A stretch of DNA of 64,000 nt from Tolypocladium sp. Sup5 PDA-1 (GCA_000750105.3 JPHH03000007.1:1-64000), one strand, 5' to 3'. Counted from the first letter of the stretch, positions 21,815 to 34,300 are shown. Translations and numbers: made by a program. The notes: generated from the letters alone by a model not told the origin.

Positions 21815-23644
21815 GTTCGGCCCTCGCAGCCGTCAAAAGCCGCGCATCTTGGGGGACAATGGCCGTTCGAAACCCGTCGAGCTCTGGGTAGATATGCCGT
21901 GCCGTGTAGTCGAGGAAGCAAAGGACCGCGCAGACGTCCAACGCGCGTGTCTGCTGGGAGGTTCGACGATTGGTAAGGTATTATGATAAGGTATGGACAA
22001 GGAAAAAAGAAATCAGACGAGGAGATCGAAGATGGAGGTGGCGCCAGCTGGGCAGGAGCCAGAGCTGGGGTGGAGTAACTACTAGGTCATTCGCAGGCAG
22101 CCCAGAGCGGGTTTCCAGCGCCTGGGCTACGTACTCGTACTGTATTATCAGGCTAGCCCGGCCCAGGGATCATGAGCTGGGATGGGATTGGATTCTTTTT
22201 TTCTCGGCTGCTTTGGTTGGTGAGATGGAAGGTGGCTGAGGCCCGAAGACCAACTCGCTTCGAATGCTTCTTAGCCACGACCGAGCCCAGCGCAAGTGGG
22301 ACCGAGTTCGCTGGTACCTAGAAGCTGCCAACGGCCTCGGGGGCGGAGGCCAGTGGCCATCGGTGCCCTGCAGAGGCGGTGCAGCGCGCTAGCGCCGAGG
22401 CGGCGGGGCCTGAAACCCTCGTCCCTGCGCTGCGCTGCCCGTCAGCCCTGGGCGTCTACGAGTACGCCTTCTGCCGCGTGGTGACGCACCGTCCCGCTGG
22501 AAGCCCCTTCACCTCCCTCCACGCGTGATGAGTAGTTGCTGTTGCACGCTGCTGTTGCTTGATCTCTGGTTTCGTTGTCTTTGTCCAACCTCCGCCGGCC
22601 GTGCGACTCCAACCAAGCACCTGCCCAGTCGGGGCGCCTGGTTGAATTCTACCTTGTCTCCGGTTTTGTGCTTCGTACTTGTATCATCGACGCACAGCGC
22701 CGCGGAGACTTCCTTGTCTTGGTCCCCATTCAGCCCACGCTCGAATACGGGATCTGTCTGCTTACCCATCCGCTGTGTTTCCAGGTGCACCTCCGATGAC
22801 AGGAGTCGGTCCCTGAGAGGCGCGGCGCTGGCTCACGGCGTGGGCCCAATAAGCCACATCCCACCAGCGCCGGCTTCTAATAACGCACATCATGCATCCA
22901 GTGACATGGCCGGCATCCTCATCAGAACGTCGAGAATGGCCTGAGAAGCGACTCTTTCAACAGCGCCGTCTCACGCCAAAATAGCCTTCCTCTCATGCAA
23001 ACCAGCTCATGGCGCCGAACAGGGCGCGTGCGACTGCCGCAGAGCACAAACAAGTTTGGCGGACACACCTCACACACGACGCACATGCGCATCCATCACC
23101 ACCACCAGCAGATACGAGTGCCACGGGCCTTAGCGCCCCTCTGGTCCGGCTCTGCCCATCCAACTTCCGTCTAGTCCGTGGCTGGCCCTCCTTCCAGTTC
23201 GCCAACATGGCATATTAGCCTGTCTCTATTTTCAGATCTTGATCCTGGTGTCGCAGTTGGGTTTACCGAGTTCCCTGGTTGGACATTCGGGATCATCGGC
23301 GCGAGCTGTGACCGTGGACTACGTAGTCTTCATCTGCGTCGCAGCACGACTGTTTATACGTGGCTCAACATGCAGACACGAAGCAATAGTCGGCTGCTTC
23401 CGTTTACCCTGGCATGGCTGAACCCGAGAAAACTCTAAATAGGCTCACGCACCAGGAACCTGGCACCCGTTGCTTGTGCCAAGAAATTGCTTCTCCATGC
23501 CTTCAAGTAAGCTCGTAACTGCGAAATACGCTCCCAGTATCCGTACTTCGTACTCTCCCCCGTCGACAACCCCATAATAAGCAATAGCACTAGGCCGGGT
23601 CACACTGGCGGTTGTCTTGATCCCTAGCACCGCCTCAAAGCTGC
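21815..23644. other. long intergenic region, promoter of the TRP-like gene
   Basis: About 1.8 kb with no convincing gene. Frames such as 22525-22944 are Ser/Cys-rich random text without domains. The part next to the TRP-like gene should be its promoter; the last part is the 3' region of the MLH2-type gene and holds a TACTTCGTAC word at 23544-23553. Confidence 0.55.
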
Positions 23645-26622
23645 TCAACCCCTTCCCTTGCCCTTTGCCTCTGATTGAAGCCTGTACACTACATCTTCCA
23701 CCTTCATGTTCTCCTTGGCCATCCACGAGTTCACTTGCAGCCTCAGACGGTCTTCCACAAGCTGCACTTCCGTCATGTCCCTGAACGGCAACGCAGCCGC
23801 GAGACTACCGTAGCGTATGTACGGGTCCAGCGTGGCAAGCTGGTCCATCCGACTTTGAACGTCACTGCACGGAAAGTGAACGGTCCCTGAGGTGTCGTGC
23901 GTTTCTCTATCAGCAGAGATTGTCTCAAAAGGTAGTTTCCTAGACGACATCCGCCTCGGATGTCCGTGTATAGCTCGTGAACGCTGCCGACGTATGAGAT
24001 AGCGGCGAGGATCTCCATCCGGACCTTCGGTTGAGCTTCTTCTGGACGTGGGCATGGCCGCACGAGCACGCGGGGTACCTTGACGTAGCAATTCATATGG
24101 GTTCTCTGCCCCCCTGATTCGGTCCTCGGGACTAATAGTAGACTCAGAATTGGGGACTGGATGCGGCGTTCCCCTAAGAATTGCCCGGGACAGGTGAGAG
24201 TACTGGTTGCCCGAGTGCGACAGCCTCGTCCGAGTGGGTTCGAGTGCTTGAATGCTGAGTTGAGATGCTGCCTGGAAGTGGCCGTGTTGCCTTCCGGATT
24301 CGTGATCCTGCTGCTGAGGGCTCTAGTCTCGAGCAGACATAAACGGAGGACTCTCGTTTCGTACAAGATCTGGAGGCCGAGGGATCTCCTCGTCAATATA
24401 GGACTCGCTGCCAAAATCAAAATCGATTTCTCCTCTCTTGCGAAATCTCTCTGCCATGGAAGTAATTGTCGTCTGGGCTAACCTGTCGGCTGCGGCCACG
24501 CCCGTTCCGAGCATATTGCTGCGTTGCGTCTGTCGTTGTCTCGGAACAACGGCGTTTCGCCAGCCATGCGGCCGGAATGGAGGATTGGGAGGTCGTTCAC
24601 CTCGATTAGGATCCGAAGACGGCGGCGTTGGCAACAAGGCGTGCTCGTTGGGTCTTGGAGAAGATGGGAGATTCTCTGCAGCGGTGTTTGATGTGAAGGG
24701 ATTACTTGGAGAAGGCGAACTGGGACGGCCAATACTCTCAAGAAACTCATCTCGACCAATGACACTCTGACCTTGCCTCGCAAATGGCGCGTCAAGATCC
24801 CCTCGGGGTTCATGATACGGTCGTAGAATTTCAGGCTCAACGTCGGAGAATTCCGAGACTGACTCCAATTCCCCCTGAAGCCTGTTCACCTCAGAGTCAT
24901 TCAGAGGTTGCAAGGGCAGTCGATTTGTCGGCTCCGTGCGGGCCGTCTGAGATAAACAATCGGCCTCACTAGACTCGTTTGGGGTTGCCGTTTCATCACA
25001 GGCAATATCGAAGTCCTGGCGTCGCGTTGGTTGGAAGTATTGATGGATATCTTCGGACAGTCGTGGTCGAGGTCTTTGCTGTTCAGGAGTTGCTTTGGGC
25101 TTCGCCGGCGGAGGTGGTATCTGAACGTCAACCAGTTCAGTTGCGCTGTTTTCGTCGGTAGTGTTACTTTCTTTGCGAGCCATGTCGACTCTCGTGATTG
25201 TCCTCATCTTTGCTTGGACCTGGCCAGCGGCTAGTTGCTCTTCCATTCGAACGGACTGGGTCTGGCTTGAGCTGGAAGCAGGTTGCTGTGTCTCAGGCCT
25301 ATGTAGCACAGCATCGCTGTCGATTTCATCCAGCATGCCAAGGACCTCTACGTCATCCAATAGCTCGGCATCGGTCAAGTCGTCGTTGTCATTTTCGGTA
25401 AGGAGACTATGTCACAAATGAGCCTTGATTGTGTGCAACTTGGTTCTGGGGTCGTATTTACTTACGTGGACAGGTCCATTCGGCCAGCCTTATCTGACAA
25501 GACGTTGACAACTCGATGATCATCAACGGGCAAAGACTGCTCTCCGCTATATAGCTTCCGACACAGGCCTTCAAAGCACTCAAGCAGCTCCTTCTCATCA
25601 ACAAGCAGGACCTCATCTTTCAGAGGCGACACATTTGCATCGTAACTGCCAGGAGGGCAACGAATGTTCAGCTGCATGAATGGACTTGTTTGGGGCCTTG
25701 TCGACCCTGACCCGGCGAGGTGGGACTTCAGGATTCCTGACATCTTCTTGGGAAATCCCGTTGCTGGCGACACAGGTCTGCTGTCGACTGAAATGAAGAC
25801 GCCTTTGCTCCTGATGGCGTCCGGATCGCAATCGCGCTTCGGAATAAAGGCGTCCAGTGTGAAAGTCGTCCGTTGCAGACCTCTTGTTTGGATCTGCGAA
25901 TCCTCACGCTGCCATCCGGTCAATGTCATTTGAACACAGCTGGCGGCCAGGCTTCTCCCAAAGATCTGCAAGACTGCCTCCCGCACTGTCGGCGACTGGT
26001 TCGGCGCATAAGACCAAGATTGGGCGCTGTCGTTGGTTACTTTGAAGGAAATCTTGAGGTGTGGTCGCGCGAGGACATAGGCCCTCAGAAGCTCCTTGAT
26101 CTTCAACATGGTCTTGTGCTTCTCCTTCAACAGGTTCTGTCGCCTGGCAGGTATGTTCTTGAAGAGCTGCGCAGCTTGGACAGTTGTTCCCACCGGCGCC
26201 GAGACTGGCCGTTTGTCTTGCACGCCACCGGCTCCAGGTTGTAGCTGAAGCCGCGTCGCGACCGGATCTCCGGGTACTTTGGTTGTGATACTGATGGAAG
26301 CGAGTGAATTGGCACTGGCCAATGCCTCTCCGCGGAATCCCAGCGTCTTGCCACCCTTGGCCTGCAGCTCATCAAAGTCCCTCAACTTGCTCGTGTGCGC
26401 TCTCCGGCCCAAGGAGTCGAAGTCCTCCACCGCAATTCCGTGGCCATTGTCGTGGACAGAAATCTTTTCGACGGTATCGGCGGAGATAAAAATCTCAATT
26501 GAGGTTGCTTCGGCGTCGATTGCGTTGTCCACCAACTCCTTGACCAGGTCGCATGGTGTGGTGATGTTCACCGAAGAGCCGAGTAGACGGACTGTCGATT
26601 GAGGGAGCGTGCAGATGGCCAT
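23645..26622 (-). CDS. MLH2: MutL homologue, MLH2 / human PMS1 type
   Basis: Three exons, 26622-25466, 25406-24365 and 24313-23645, encode 955 residues. The GHKL ATPase motifs are intact: E29 and N33 in KELVDNAIDA, DNGHGI (58-63), GFRGEAL (95-101) and VGTTV. The start STVRLLGSSVNITTP resembles human PMS1 (and so yeast Mlh2), which replace the usual AGEV word. The middle is a low-complexity linker. I see no DQHA-x2-E endonuclease motif, which also fits Mlh2/PMS1, a non-nuclease partner of Mlh1 in mismatch repair and gene-conversion control. Exon 3 was joined because the frame continues past a TAG stop inside a minimal intron: 51 nt to the CCCTCAG acceptor, or 42 nt to CTAG. Its text (KLPFETISADRETH, PYIRYGSLAAALPF) looks like a real domain. 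Identity is sure at family level and good at subfamily level. Confidence 0.85.
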
Positions 26623-27354
26623 GCTTCCTCACCGAGACTGAGCAGGTGTCAAACGATCGCATATATGGCGTAGATAGTTTAGACCTAAGATATAAGAAGA
26701 TGATGTTGCGATGTTAAAGATTGTGATTTCGATACCGAATAACTTGAGGTAGAGTAGAAGACATGTTGAGAGAGCGTTGAGGCTCTTCCAAGACGGGTGC
26801 CTAATGTACCTATGTACATGCTGAAATCCTTCTGCCTGGAAGCTGGTGATGCTGAGGAAGGAGCTGCTCATGGGGCGGTAGACAAGTGTGAGTGGTGTTC
26901 TTCAAGGCGGGTACATATCGAACTATGAGTGATGCAATTGACATGTAAAGACTCTTGATTTCGTTAGGGGCGTTAGACTTCGAGAAAATATGTGTATAGC
27001 TTCAGTAATACTCAAGTTATTAATATAATAAGGCTTGATCCCTGAATGCAATCACCGAGTTATTAATGTGATGTGGTGTTGTGTGGTGATGTGACAGTAC
27101 AGATGCGGAGGACCCTGTACGTGACAGTGGAGAATGGCGTGCCGCCAATCCGCTCTGCTACCGCTACGGACTACCGAGCAATACCCCGCCGCCGCCCTTC
27201 ACGAGCCCCGCCATCGTCAACGCTACAGCTGGGCTCTCCCTCGTGATCCCGAATAACTTAGCCTTGACCAGTCCACATAACACACTAATACCTACCTAAC
27301 GTACGAAGCGCACTGCTCAACCTCCAGCCAAACCGCCCGCATACATCACAAACA
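26623..27354. other. divergent promoter of MLH2-like gene and RIB4
   Basis: A 732-bp spacer with the most AT-rich patch of the window around 26930-27070. It includes two direct copies of AGTTATTAAT (about 27014 and 27059). A pyrimidine/CA-rich leader precedes the RIB4 start. No gene or RNA recognised. Confidence 0.6.
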
Positions 27355-28039
27355 ATGTCTCTCAAGGGCCCAACCACCCAGCAGCACGACGGCTCCGGCC
27401 TGCGCGTCGCCATCGTCCACGCCCGCTGGAACGCAACCATCATCGACCCCCTCGTCGCCGGCGCCCGCGAGAAGCTGCTCTCCTGCGGCGTCAAGGAGTC
27501 CAACATCGTCGTCCAGTCCTGCCCGGGCTCGTGGGAGCTGCCCTTTGCCGTCCAGCGGTAAGCAACCCTCACCCTCCCTCCCCCCCTTCCCTCGCATCCG
27601 CCCACGTGCGTGTCGTGCTGACAGTTGGAATCGCAATCCGAAAAGCCTCTTCGCCGCCTCCACCGTCCAGTCCGCGTCCTCCGGCGGTCCCTCCGCCACC
27701 GACCTCCTCGGCTCCTCGACGGCCGACCTGGCCTCCCTCCCCGGGGGTGCCGCGTCCGGCGCCTTCGACGCCATCATCGCCGTCGGCGTGCTCATCAAGG
27801 GCGAGACCATGCACTTTGAGTACATCGCCGACTCCGTCTCCCACGGCCTCATGCGGGTCCAGCTAGATACCGGCGTCCCCGTCATCTTCGGCGTCCTGAC
27901 GGTCCTCAACGACGACCAGGCCAAGGCCCGCGCGGGTGTGGACGGCATGGGTCACAACCACGGCGAGGATTGGGGGCTGGCTGCCGTCGAGATGGGCGTC
28001 AAGAGGAAGGAGTGGACGAATGGCACCATCGAAGGGTGA
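27355..28039 (+). CDS. RIB4: RIB4, 6,7-dimethyl-8-ribityllumazine synthase
   Basis: Two exons, 27355-27557 and 27646-28039 (88-nt intron), encode 198 residues. The enzyme condenses 3,4-dihydroxy-2-butanone 4-phosphate with 5-amino-6-ribitylaminouracil, the next-to-last step of riboflavin synthesis. Visible landmarks are VAIVHARWN at the N-terminus, GSWELPFAVQ just before the intron, GVLIKGETMHFEYI with the catalytic-region His, and PVIFGVLTVLNDDQA. The acceptor at AAAAG (27645) was chosen over the nearer ACAG because it yields AVQRLFAAS, matching the family. CTGAC at 27617 is the branch point. A Ser/Gly/Ala-rich stretch of about 30 residues after the splice site is an insertion relative to bacterial enzymes, common in fungi. 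The start is the first ATG and needs no extension. Confidence 0.94.
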
Positions 28040-28542
28040 GGAAGAGGCTTGATTTACTGACTAGATTTGGGCAATCAAATACGCCGGCGTGGGGGGTTCA
28101 ACGGGGAGAGAATCAGCTTCGGTCTGGCCAAATACCAAGCACGGGCTTTGTATAACAGCGCACAGTAGACGACGTGGTTGTAGCGGGGAAAGAAACGTTG
28201 GATATCTCCATTTCACACTGGATGCTCCAGTCTCGCCCGGTATACACACGCCGCGGTCCATCATCCAATTAGTCCATTAGCACGTATAGCCATGTCTATC
28301 GTACGCGACGCAAATCCGTCCTCAGGGCACCAATTTCCATCACATTTGTGCCTGCTGACGCCCCAAGCCGAAACAGATATCTAGCTCCAAATGTAAGGAT
28401 TTCTCGGCCCTCGCCATCAGGATATCCCAGAATGCAAGAGTCCACGACAAAGGAAAACAGGTAAATGTAAAGAGATGCAAAAACCACTCTAACCCAATCC
28501 ACCTCCCCCCATGCACTAGGATTAACGTGATGTCGTCCCAAA
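28040..28542. other. convergent 3' region between RIB4 and the 909-residue gene
   Basis: About 500 bp between two stop codons, with only short random frames. Nothing recognised beyond presumed 3' UTRs. Confidence 0.6.
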
Positions 28543-31399
28543 TCACAGCGCCAACTCACTGCCAAAGCTTTTCTTGCTCCTCCACAGCGACCTCTTCTTC
28601 TCTCGCTTCGCCTTCATAGCCTCCCAACCCTCTTCTTCGTCGTCATCGGAGCCGTCGCCCGCCTTGTTCATGACTTTGACGGTCGACTTGCTCTTGGTAT
28701 CGCTCCAGCCCGAGAGCCCTCCCGACATTGTGCTCGCTCGGTGGTCAAGGCCCGGAATAGGAGATTGCGCCTGAGACACGGGCCTGTAGCGTCCCGGGAG
28801 GCCGATGTTGCTTCGCTCAGAGGGGGCAATCGATGGCGCGTATCCTGCATAGGAGCCTCGGACGGACGGTGCCGCGTACTGAGGCTGCTGGATGAAGGAG
28901 GCCGAACTGGGCTGCACCATGCTCATGGTTCGCATCCCGTGGTCCATGCGGCGAGGTTCCATCATCATTGGCTCGCCCATTACGGAGTGCCGAGACGACA
29001 GATCGGCCATGGACTGGTTACCGGGAAAGCCGGCGCCGTACGGTGGCTGCATCGGTGGCTGCATCAGATGGTTCCCGGCGTTCTGGTTCCCGGCCATCAT
29101 CTGCATGAACTGCATCTGCATCTGCATAAACTGCTGCATTTGCTGTGTCATCTGGATCTGGGCTTGGTCGCCAGGCGTGAGCATCGGCTGCGGCATCTGG
29201 GGCATCTGAGGCATCTGAGGCATGCCGCCCGCGTTGTACATCATATGATGCGGAATGCCGGTGACAGGATCAAAGCCCTGCCCGTGATGTCCACCCATGC
29301 CGGCGCCAGCCATCATCCCACGATTGTCGAGGCTAGGGCTACCGCGGCGCATGGCTCTCGAGCGTTCCTCACTCACAATCACGCCGACGAGGCCGCCGGG
29401 AGGAAGCGGGCCTTGTTGCTGAGGGGGCTGCCCTGCGTCGCCAAACGCGAGCGATTCCCTCACGGCTGGTCGGGCGATGCTCGCTCCGACAAAGGGATCC
29501 TGAGGCAGATTTCGCGCGAATGCCGGGAGCATCGAGTGACGTCGGGCATTAGACAGGGATTCGCCCGTCGTGGAAGCGGGTCGGCCAGGTGGTATCCCCT
29601 GTGCCAAGACTCGAAGATTGGAGTTGGAGCCAGCGTGGCTCAGTCTGGTAGGCGGCCTGTTTTTGCCGGGAAACCCGTGTGCCTGGAGGATGCCCAACGG
29701 GACATCCTCGTCGTCGTCCTCGTCGGATGCCAAGATGACAGGGTCTGGCGAAGGTGCTTTCATGTGGCTCAGCTGCGGTGCACTTGTTGACGGGAGCAGC
29801 CCTGGGCGGCTGTTTCGGTTCACGGCTGGTGCGCTGGCAGTTTCTCCCGTAACCTTCATCATCTGCTGCCTGTAGACCGCCATGTGAGCCTCCTGTTTCC
29901 TTCGCTGCTTGGCCTGCTGCTTCGACTTCTCCTGCTCGTCATCGTCATCGTCATAGTTGATATCGTCCTCGTCCTCGTCATCTTTGACCGCCGACTGGGC
30001 CAGTTGTTCAGTTGAGCCTTGGCGTTCTTTATCCTGTCGGTACTTCTCGAATTGCGCCGGGGTCATGACCTTGTTCTGTGGCGGATTCGACGCTCGGGGA
30101 GCGTATCGATGAGACGCTTTCGAAAATCGAGACAGGCTGCCCTCGAACATGTTGTCCTCCTTGCCGAAAGTCGACGCAGTGGGCTTTGGCGGAGCCGCAG
30201 TGAAAGTGTCTTCGTCTCGTCTGTATCGCTGTGTCTGTGTCCTGGCGGAGCTGTCGTTAGGGTCTGATGACAGGAAGTTCATTGCAGTAAAAGACTCCCG
30301 TAGAAGCTTTGCGTCTTCGTCTTCCACAATGTCCGACGGGCGATGCGAGTACTTGAAGGACCCGCCGAGTATCTGGTGGCGAGGTACGGGCGGCGGCGCA
30401 TCGTATGCAGACGGCGGCGCATCATCCTGCTTCGGGCTGTGGCGCTGGCCCAGGAGCGGCTCCGCTGGGGTGACAGTGTCCGGGCTTATCGGAACCGGCT
30501 GGATGTGACGATGCCCTGTAAGAACTCTCGGCTCAACCGGTTCATCGCTTTTCAACGTCGCAACGCTCGCTCGCTTGTCAAAAGTTGCGAACATGGACCC
30601 AAAGTCTCCACCCAAATCCAAGGCGGCGTCTTCTGTGTTGGTAGGCGTCGCAGTACTTGCAGTTGAGGCCGTCATGCCCCTGGGTCGGTTCTCCCCGTTG
30701 TCCCCTTGCAAGCTCAAGATTGGGGGCATCTCTGGAATGCGGTCATCTTTGGGCGGAGGAATAGAGTGCTTCTTCTGCCCACCGAACGAAAACGTCCGGC
30801 TCGCGCGGTCCAAGAAACTGGATTTGGACCCTCCTCGGCTGGGAGGCGGCTGCGGCTGCGGCTGCGGCTGCGGCTGATGCTTGGTAGTATATCGATTGCT
30901 TTCGTCTTGCGCGTTTCCAGCGCCGAAATCAGTAGAGGACGGGGCGGTGGAGGCGTTGCTGTGCCGAGACGAGTTGTCGGTCGACGTTGCTTTGGTAGTG
31001 TTCGAGACGCCGCTGCCGCTAGAGTTGCGTTAGTAAAGACGGTGGGGTTCCAGCATGTAAACAAGACGGCGGAAGTCTCAAAGCGAGGTTGTACATGACC
31101 ATACCAGGTCTTGGTCGGGGAGACGGAGGGGGCGATGAAACTCACCGGTTCGCCTTGAGGTCCGCAAACATGTTGTCCTCCACGTTGAGCTCCAGCAAGT
31201 TGGGCTTGGGCGTTACATTGGCAGACATATTGGCAGTGTGCCTCGCCATCCTCGCTCCGCCGTCGAAAGACCTGATGTTGGCGACATCGTTTCGCTCGAT
31301 GACGCGAAACGAGTGCTGCTCCGGCGTGGTTATGGGCGCATGTTCGAAGTCGTCAGCGGCGGATTTCCGCTTGGAGAACGCGACGGAGAATCTAGGCAT
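28543..31399 (-). CDS. large low-complexity fungal protein of unknown function
   Basis: Two exons, 31399-31146 and 31018-28543 (127-nt intron with a perfect TACTAAC branch point), encode 909 residues. The N-terminal 100 residues are the least repetitive part, with the words MPRFSVAFSKRKSA, SFRVIERNDVA, SFDGGARMA and NMFADLKANRGSG, followed by a Ser/Thr-rich block. Then come a PQPQPQPQP run, an acidic patch (DDEDEDDINYDDDDDEQE) leading into a Lys/Gln-rich helix (KQQAKQRRKQEAHMAVYRQQ), and a Met/Gln-rich region (MPQ repeats, MQQFMQMQMQFMQMM). The C-terminus is basic (KREKKRSLWRSKKSFGSEL). There is no catalytic domain, signal peptide or membrane span. The layout suggests a cytoplasmic scaffold or phase-separating protein. 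I recall similar orphan proteins in filamentous fungi but cannot name a function. Confidence 0.8.
30848..30876 (+). repeat. GGCTGC hexanucleotide microsatellite
   Basis: Nearly five GGCTGC units in a row. Read on the minus strand they encode the Pro-Gln run of the 909-residue protein, so the number of repeats may vary between strains without breaking the frame. Confidence 0.8.
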
Positions 31400-34300
31400 G
31401 TAGACGCCGGTCGGGGGTGACTGTTATATCTTGGCTGAGTCCCGACTCAAGACTGAATCGATCGAGGGCTGGCGTCGGCGTGTCCTTGTTGAAATGGCAG
31501 CCCGTGGCACTCGTGAGAACGGCCACAGATGGGCGATACGAGGTGCTGCGGTCGTGCAATGACGAACGGCGATGGCACGGCCGTTGTCGTGGGTCCGTCG
31601 GGCAAACTTGGCGAGAGGCACGCTAAACGATAACTGCATCAAGAGGGGACCCGAAGTCAGCAGTGAGCTGGGGATGCAGCCAACAGCGAGTACGGAGGAG
31701 TAGGACGGAGACAAAGGCGGGCAGAAGACGGAAGCAAGTTGCTTTATTGGCAACATGGCGTCGTTCTGAGACCAGCCGGTTGGCCGGACGTGGCAGGCAT
31801 GCTGTCGCTGGCGGAGGAGAAAGGAACGGGCATGTAAGACTCACATTAATCTCCAAAGGGAGGGCCGGTACGCAGTAATTCGCTGCCAGAAGCCGGTCCA
31901 GAAAAGGGCCTGTTCGAAAGCAAGGCGGCGCAAAGAGTCGCAAACGACGACGTTGATGGAGAGAGAAGGAGAAGCGAAAGATGACAGGCGGCAATTATTA
32001 GGGATGGGTGGATGATCGGATGGGGCGAGACACGCAAAAAGTCGAGCGAGCGAGGGGGTGAAACCGAGGTCGATGGAGATCCTGGTCGTCTGTATGTATG
32101 TACACAGCACCGCGCAATACAGCAGATGTATACACAGGTCTGAGGCCCAGCAGGCGCGATTATGGCGGACAGAAACGAGTGTCAAGAAAGATCCGGCATT
32201 TGGATGTCGTTGGTTATTACGGTTGGGAGAGGAGGACGAGGGAGAAAAGAGGGAGCAAGCTGGCTGGCTGGCTGACTGGGTGGTCGGTTGGGGAGGAGAG
32301 GCGAGTGAGCGAACACGACGTTCTGCTGCCCATGCCCAAGCCCACTTCCGGCTAGCCCGGCCATACAGTTGGTCCCTGGGTGCTTTGCTGGGTCGATCTG
32401 GACGGGTCATTGATCCATCACAGGCCCATTCCATTTAGCTCCCCTGCCCCCGGACAAGCCCTGGCCTGCTGGAGATGGCGAGAAGAAGGCAGAGCTACCC
32501 CTCCGTAGTGGGAGCAGTCTGGCTGAGCTAAAGGAGATTGACGGCGAATATGCGCCAGCCGCCGGGGAACAACGAGGGCATTCACACTCCGGGCGAGGCC
32601 TCATGTACAAAGTACGGTGCGCATGCAAGTCCGGCACAGGCGGGCTCTGGAGCTCTGGACCCCTCTGGGCCAGAAGCAGCCAAGCCCGCAGCAGGTGACT
32701 GTGGTGGACGGGCGGACATGGTCTCAGTGTTTGGTGCAGTTGTTCATGGGCTGGCGCGCGCCACCAGCAGCGCATCCCAGGCGGTGATCCTCCTTCGCTT
32801 CGCGCGTACGGATTACTCCTGTCGCGAACCAGCAACAAGAAGGCCAGCGGCGACTCGTTCAGCCGGGACGGTGTAACACAGCAGCTGAATGAAGGTTGTC
32901 GGTAGACCCATGGGCGGGCCTAGTCCGGCCAGGGTTTTGGGCTGGTGTGCGTGAGTGAGCGCGAACGGGTTGGCGGACGAGCTAATGCTTCCGAGCCTCT
33001 TGTTTGGGTGCGTGCGTGGCCGCATGCATGGCTGGGCCGGGTGGAAGAGCGTCCGCGGCAGTGCCGAACGTCTCTCTCTTGATCAGGAAAGATTGCACGG
33101 CCTGGTTATCTTGTGTTCGTTCTCGTACATAGATAAAAGGATGGGCATCCTGCATCTCACTAGGGATCCAGGAACACGGTGATCATCATGCGTGGGTACG
33201 AAGTAATAATACCGACTGGCGGTTATGGGGAGAAACTGTTGACAATGCCTGGCTGACCAATACGAACTACGAGCACACCCAGGTACGGAGTACGTACGAG
33301 TACATTCATGCAACCGCGCTTGTGCACGTGCGGATTGGGGCAACGCGTTGCGGAGGCAAGGAAACAAAAAAAAACTCGGACGAGATTCAGACAGAAAGGG
33401 GGCTCCTCAGCAGTACTCGTAAAAGCTTGCCATGGCAAAAAAAGAAAAATTGTTACGGCAATGCATGATAATACCACAAGTGTTAAAGGCATTGCGCCGC
33501 CGCGTCTTCCGGAAGCTTGTCCACCGCGGGTAGCGTCTCAGGGGCGCCGCTGCCTTTGGTTTGCAGCTATGTAGTATAAGGTAAGGGCTCACGGGCTTCC
33601 CGAGATGGAACCCTGGGCGAGTTGCCATCAGGCCTGCTGGTGGCAGTTGTTGGACTCGATCCCCGTTGCCTTCCACAGATGCCGGGTCGTAGATGGGGGT
33701 CATCAGCAGCAACACTTGCTGATAATGGCGACTGGCGCAGCAAGCAGTAGTTCTCGTACAGCAGCGGTGGCATTGGTACGAGGCATCCATGGATATTTTT
33801 GGCAACGACGGCGTTATGCGTTGAGCCACTGGCAAGGCACAAGGCTCGCCTTGTTTCGCGCCGACGCACAGAGCATACAAATGGCCCATGGACGGGTGGC
33901 GGCGGTAGCTGTGGATACGCCCGCTGAGTCTCATGCCAGTCGTCGCCCCAGCAGAGCGAGTCGATCAGGGTGAGAGTGCATATGTATCGATCGAAATGTT
34001 GCACGCCGCGTGTCATCCTCCGTGATCACAAGGCCGAGGAATCGTGGATCGGAAATCAGCTGGAGCCTTGCCCCGGTAGGTTGTCTTAGTTGTCCAGTTC
34101 CATCGCCAGGATGCCACGCAATTGGCTGTCTTAAGCCTCCTCACAACGTGATCAGCATTGACAAGCTTTCTCATCGTGGTGGCCTGGCAGACCGCGTGTG
34201 CTCCACCGTCCTCTCCACAAAGCCCCTTTCTCAGCGACTTGCTGCTTGCGGCCGCTCTGCATTCAAGCGAAAACGTGCTGCATCTTTGGCTGCGCCTCGG

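Noticed and set aside
22525..22944. A 139-codon plus-strand frame between the TRP-like and MLH2-type genes
   Set aside because: Cys/Ser/Leu-rich text that mimics a signal peptide, but with no ordered continuation and no splice partners.
24323..24325. TAG read as the true stop of the MutL homologue, with a separate gene downstream
   Set aside because: The following 223 codons are in the same phase, have no own ATG in a good position at the start, and a GT-AG segment removes the stop precisely.
28741..29790. A 349-codon plus-strand frame over the 909-residue gene
   Set aside because: Antisense shadow of Met/Gln-rich coding DNA (His/Leu/Arg-rich text); the sense strand has an intron with a perfect branch point and a coherent frame.
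31841..32434. A 197-codon minus-strand frame upstream of the 909-residue gene
   Set aside because: Random-looking text without domain or signal, overlapping several equally long frames; probably promoter DNA.
33407..34016. Overlapping frames of 120-175 codons on both strands
   Set aside because: All overlap each other, none has a family signature, and none has plausible codon use compared with the neighbours.
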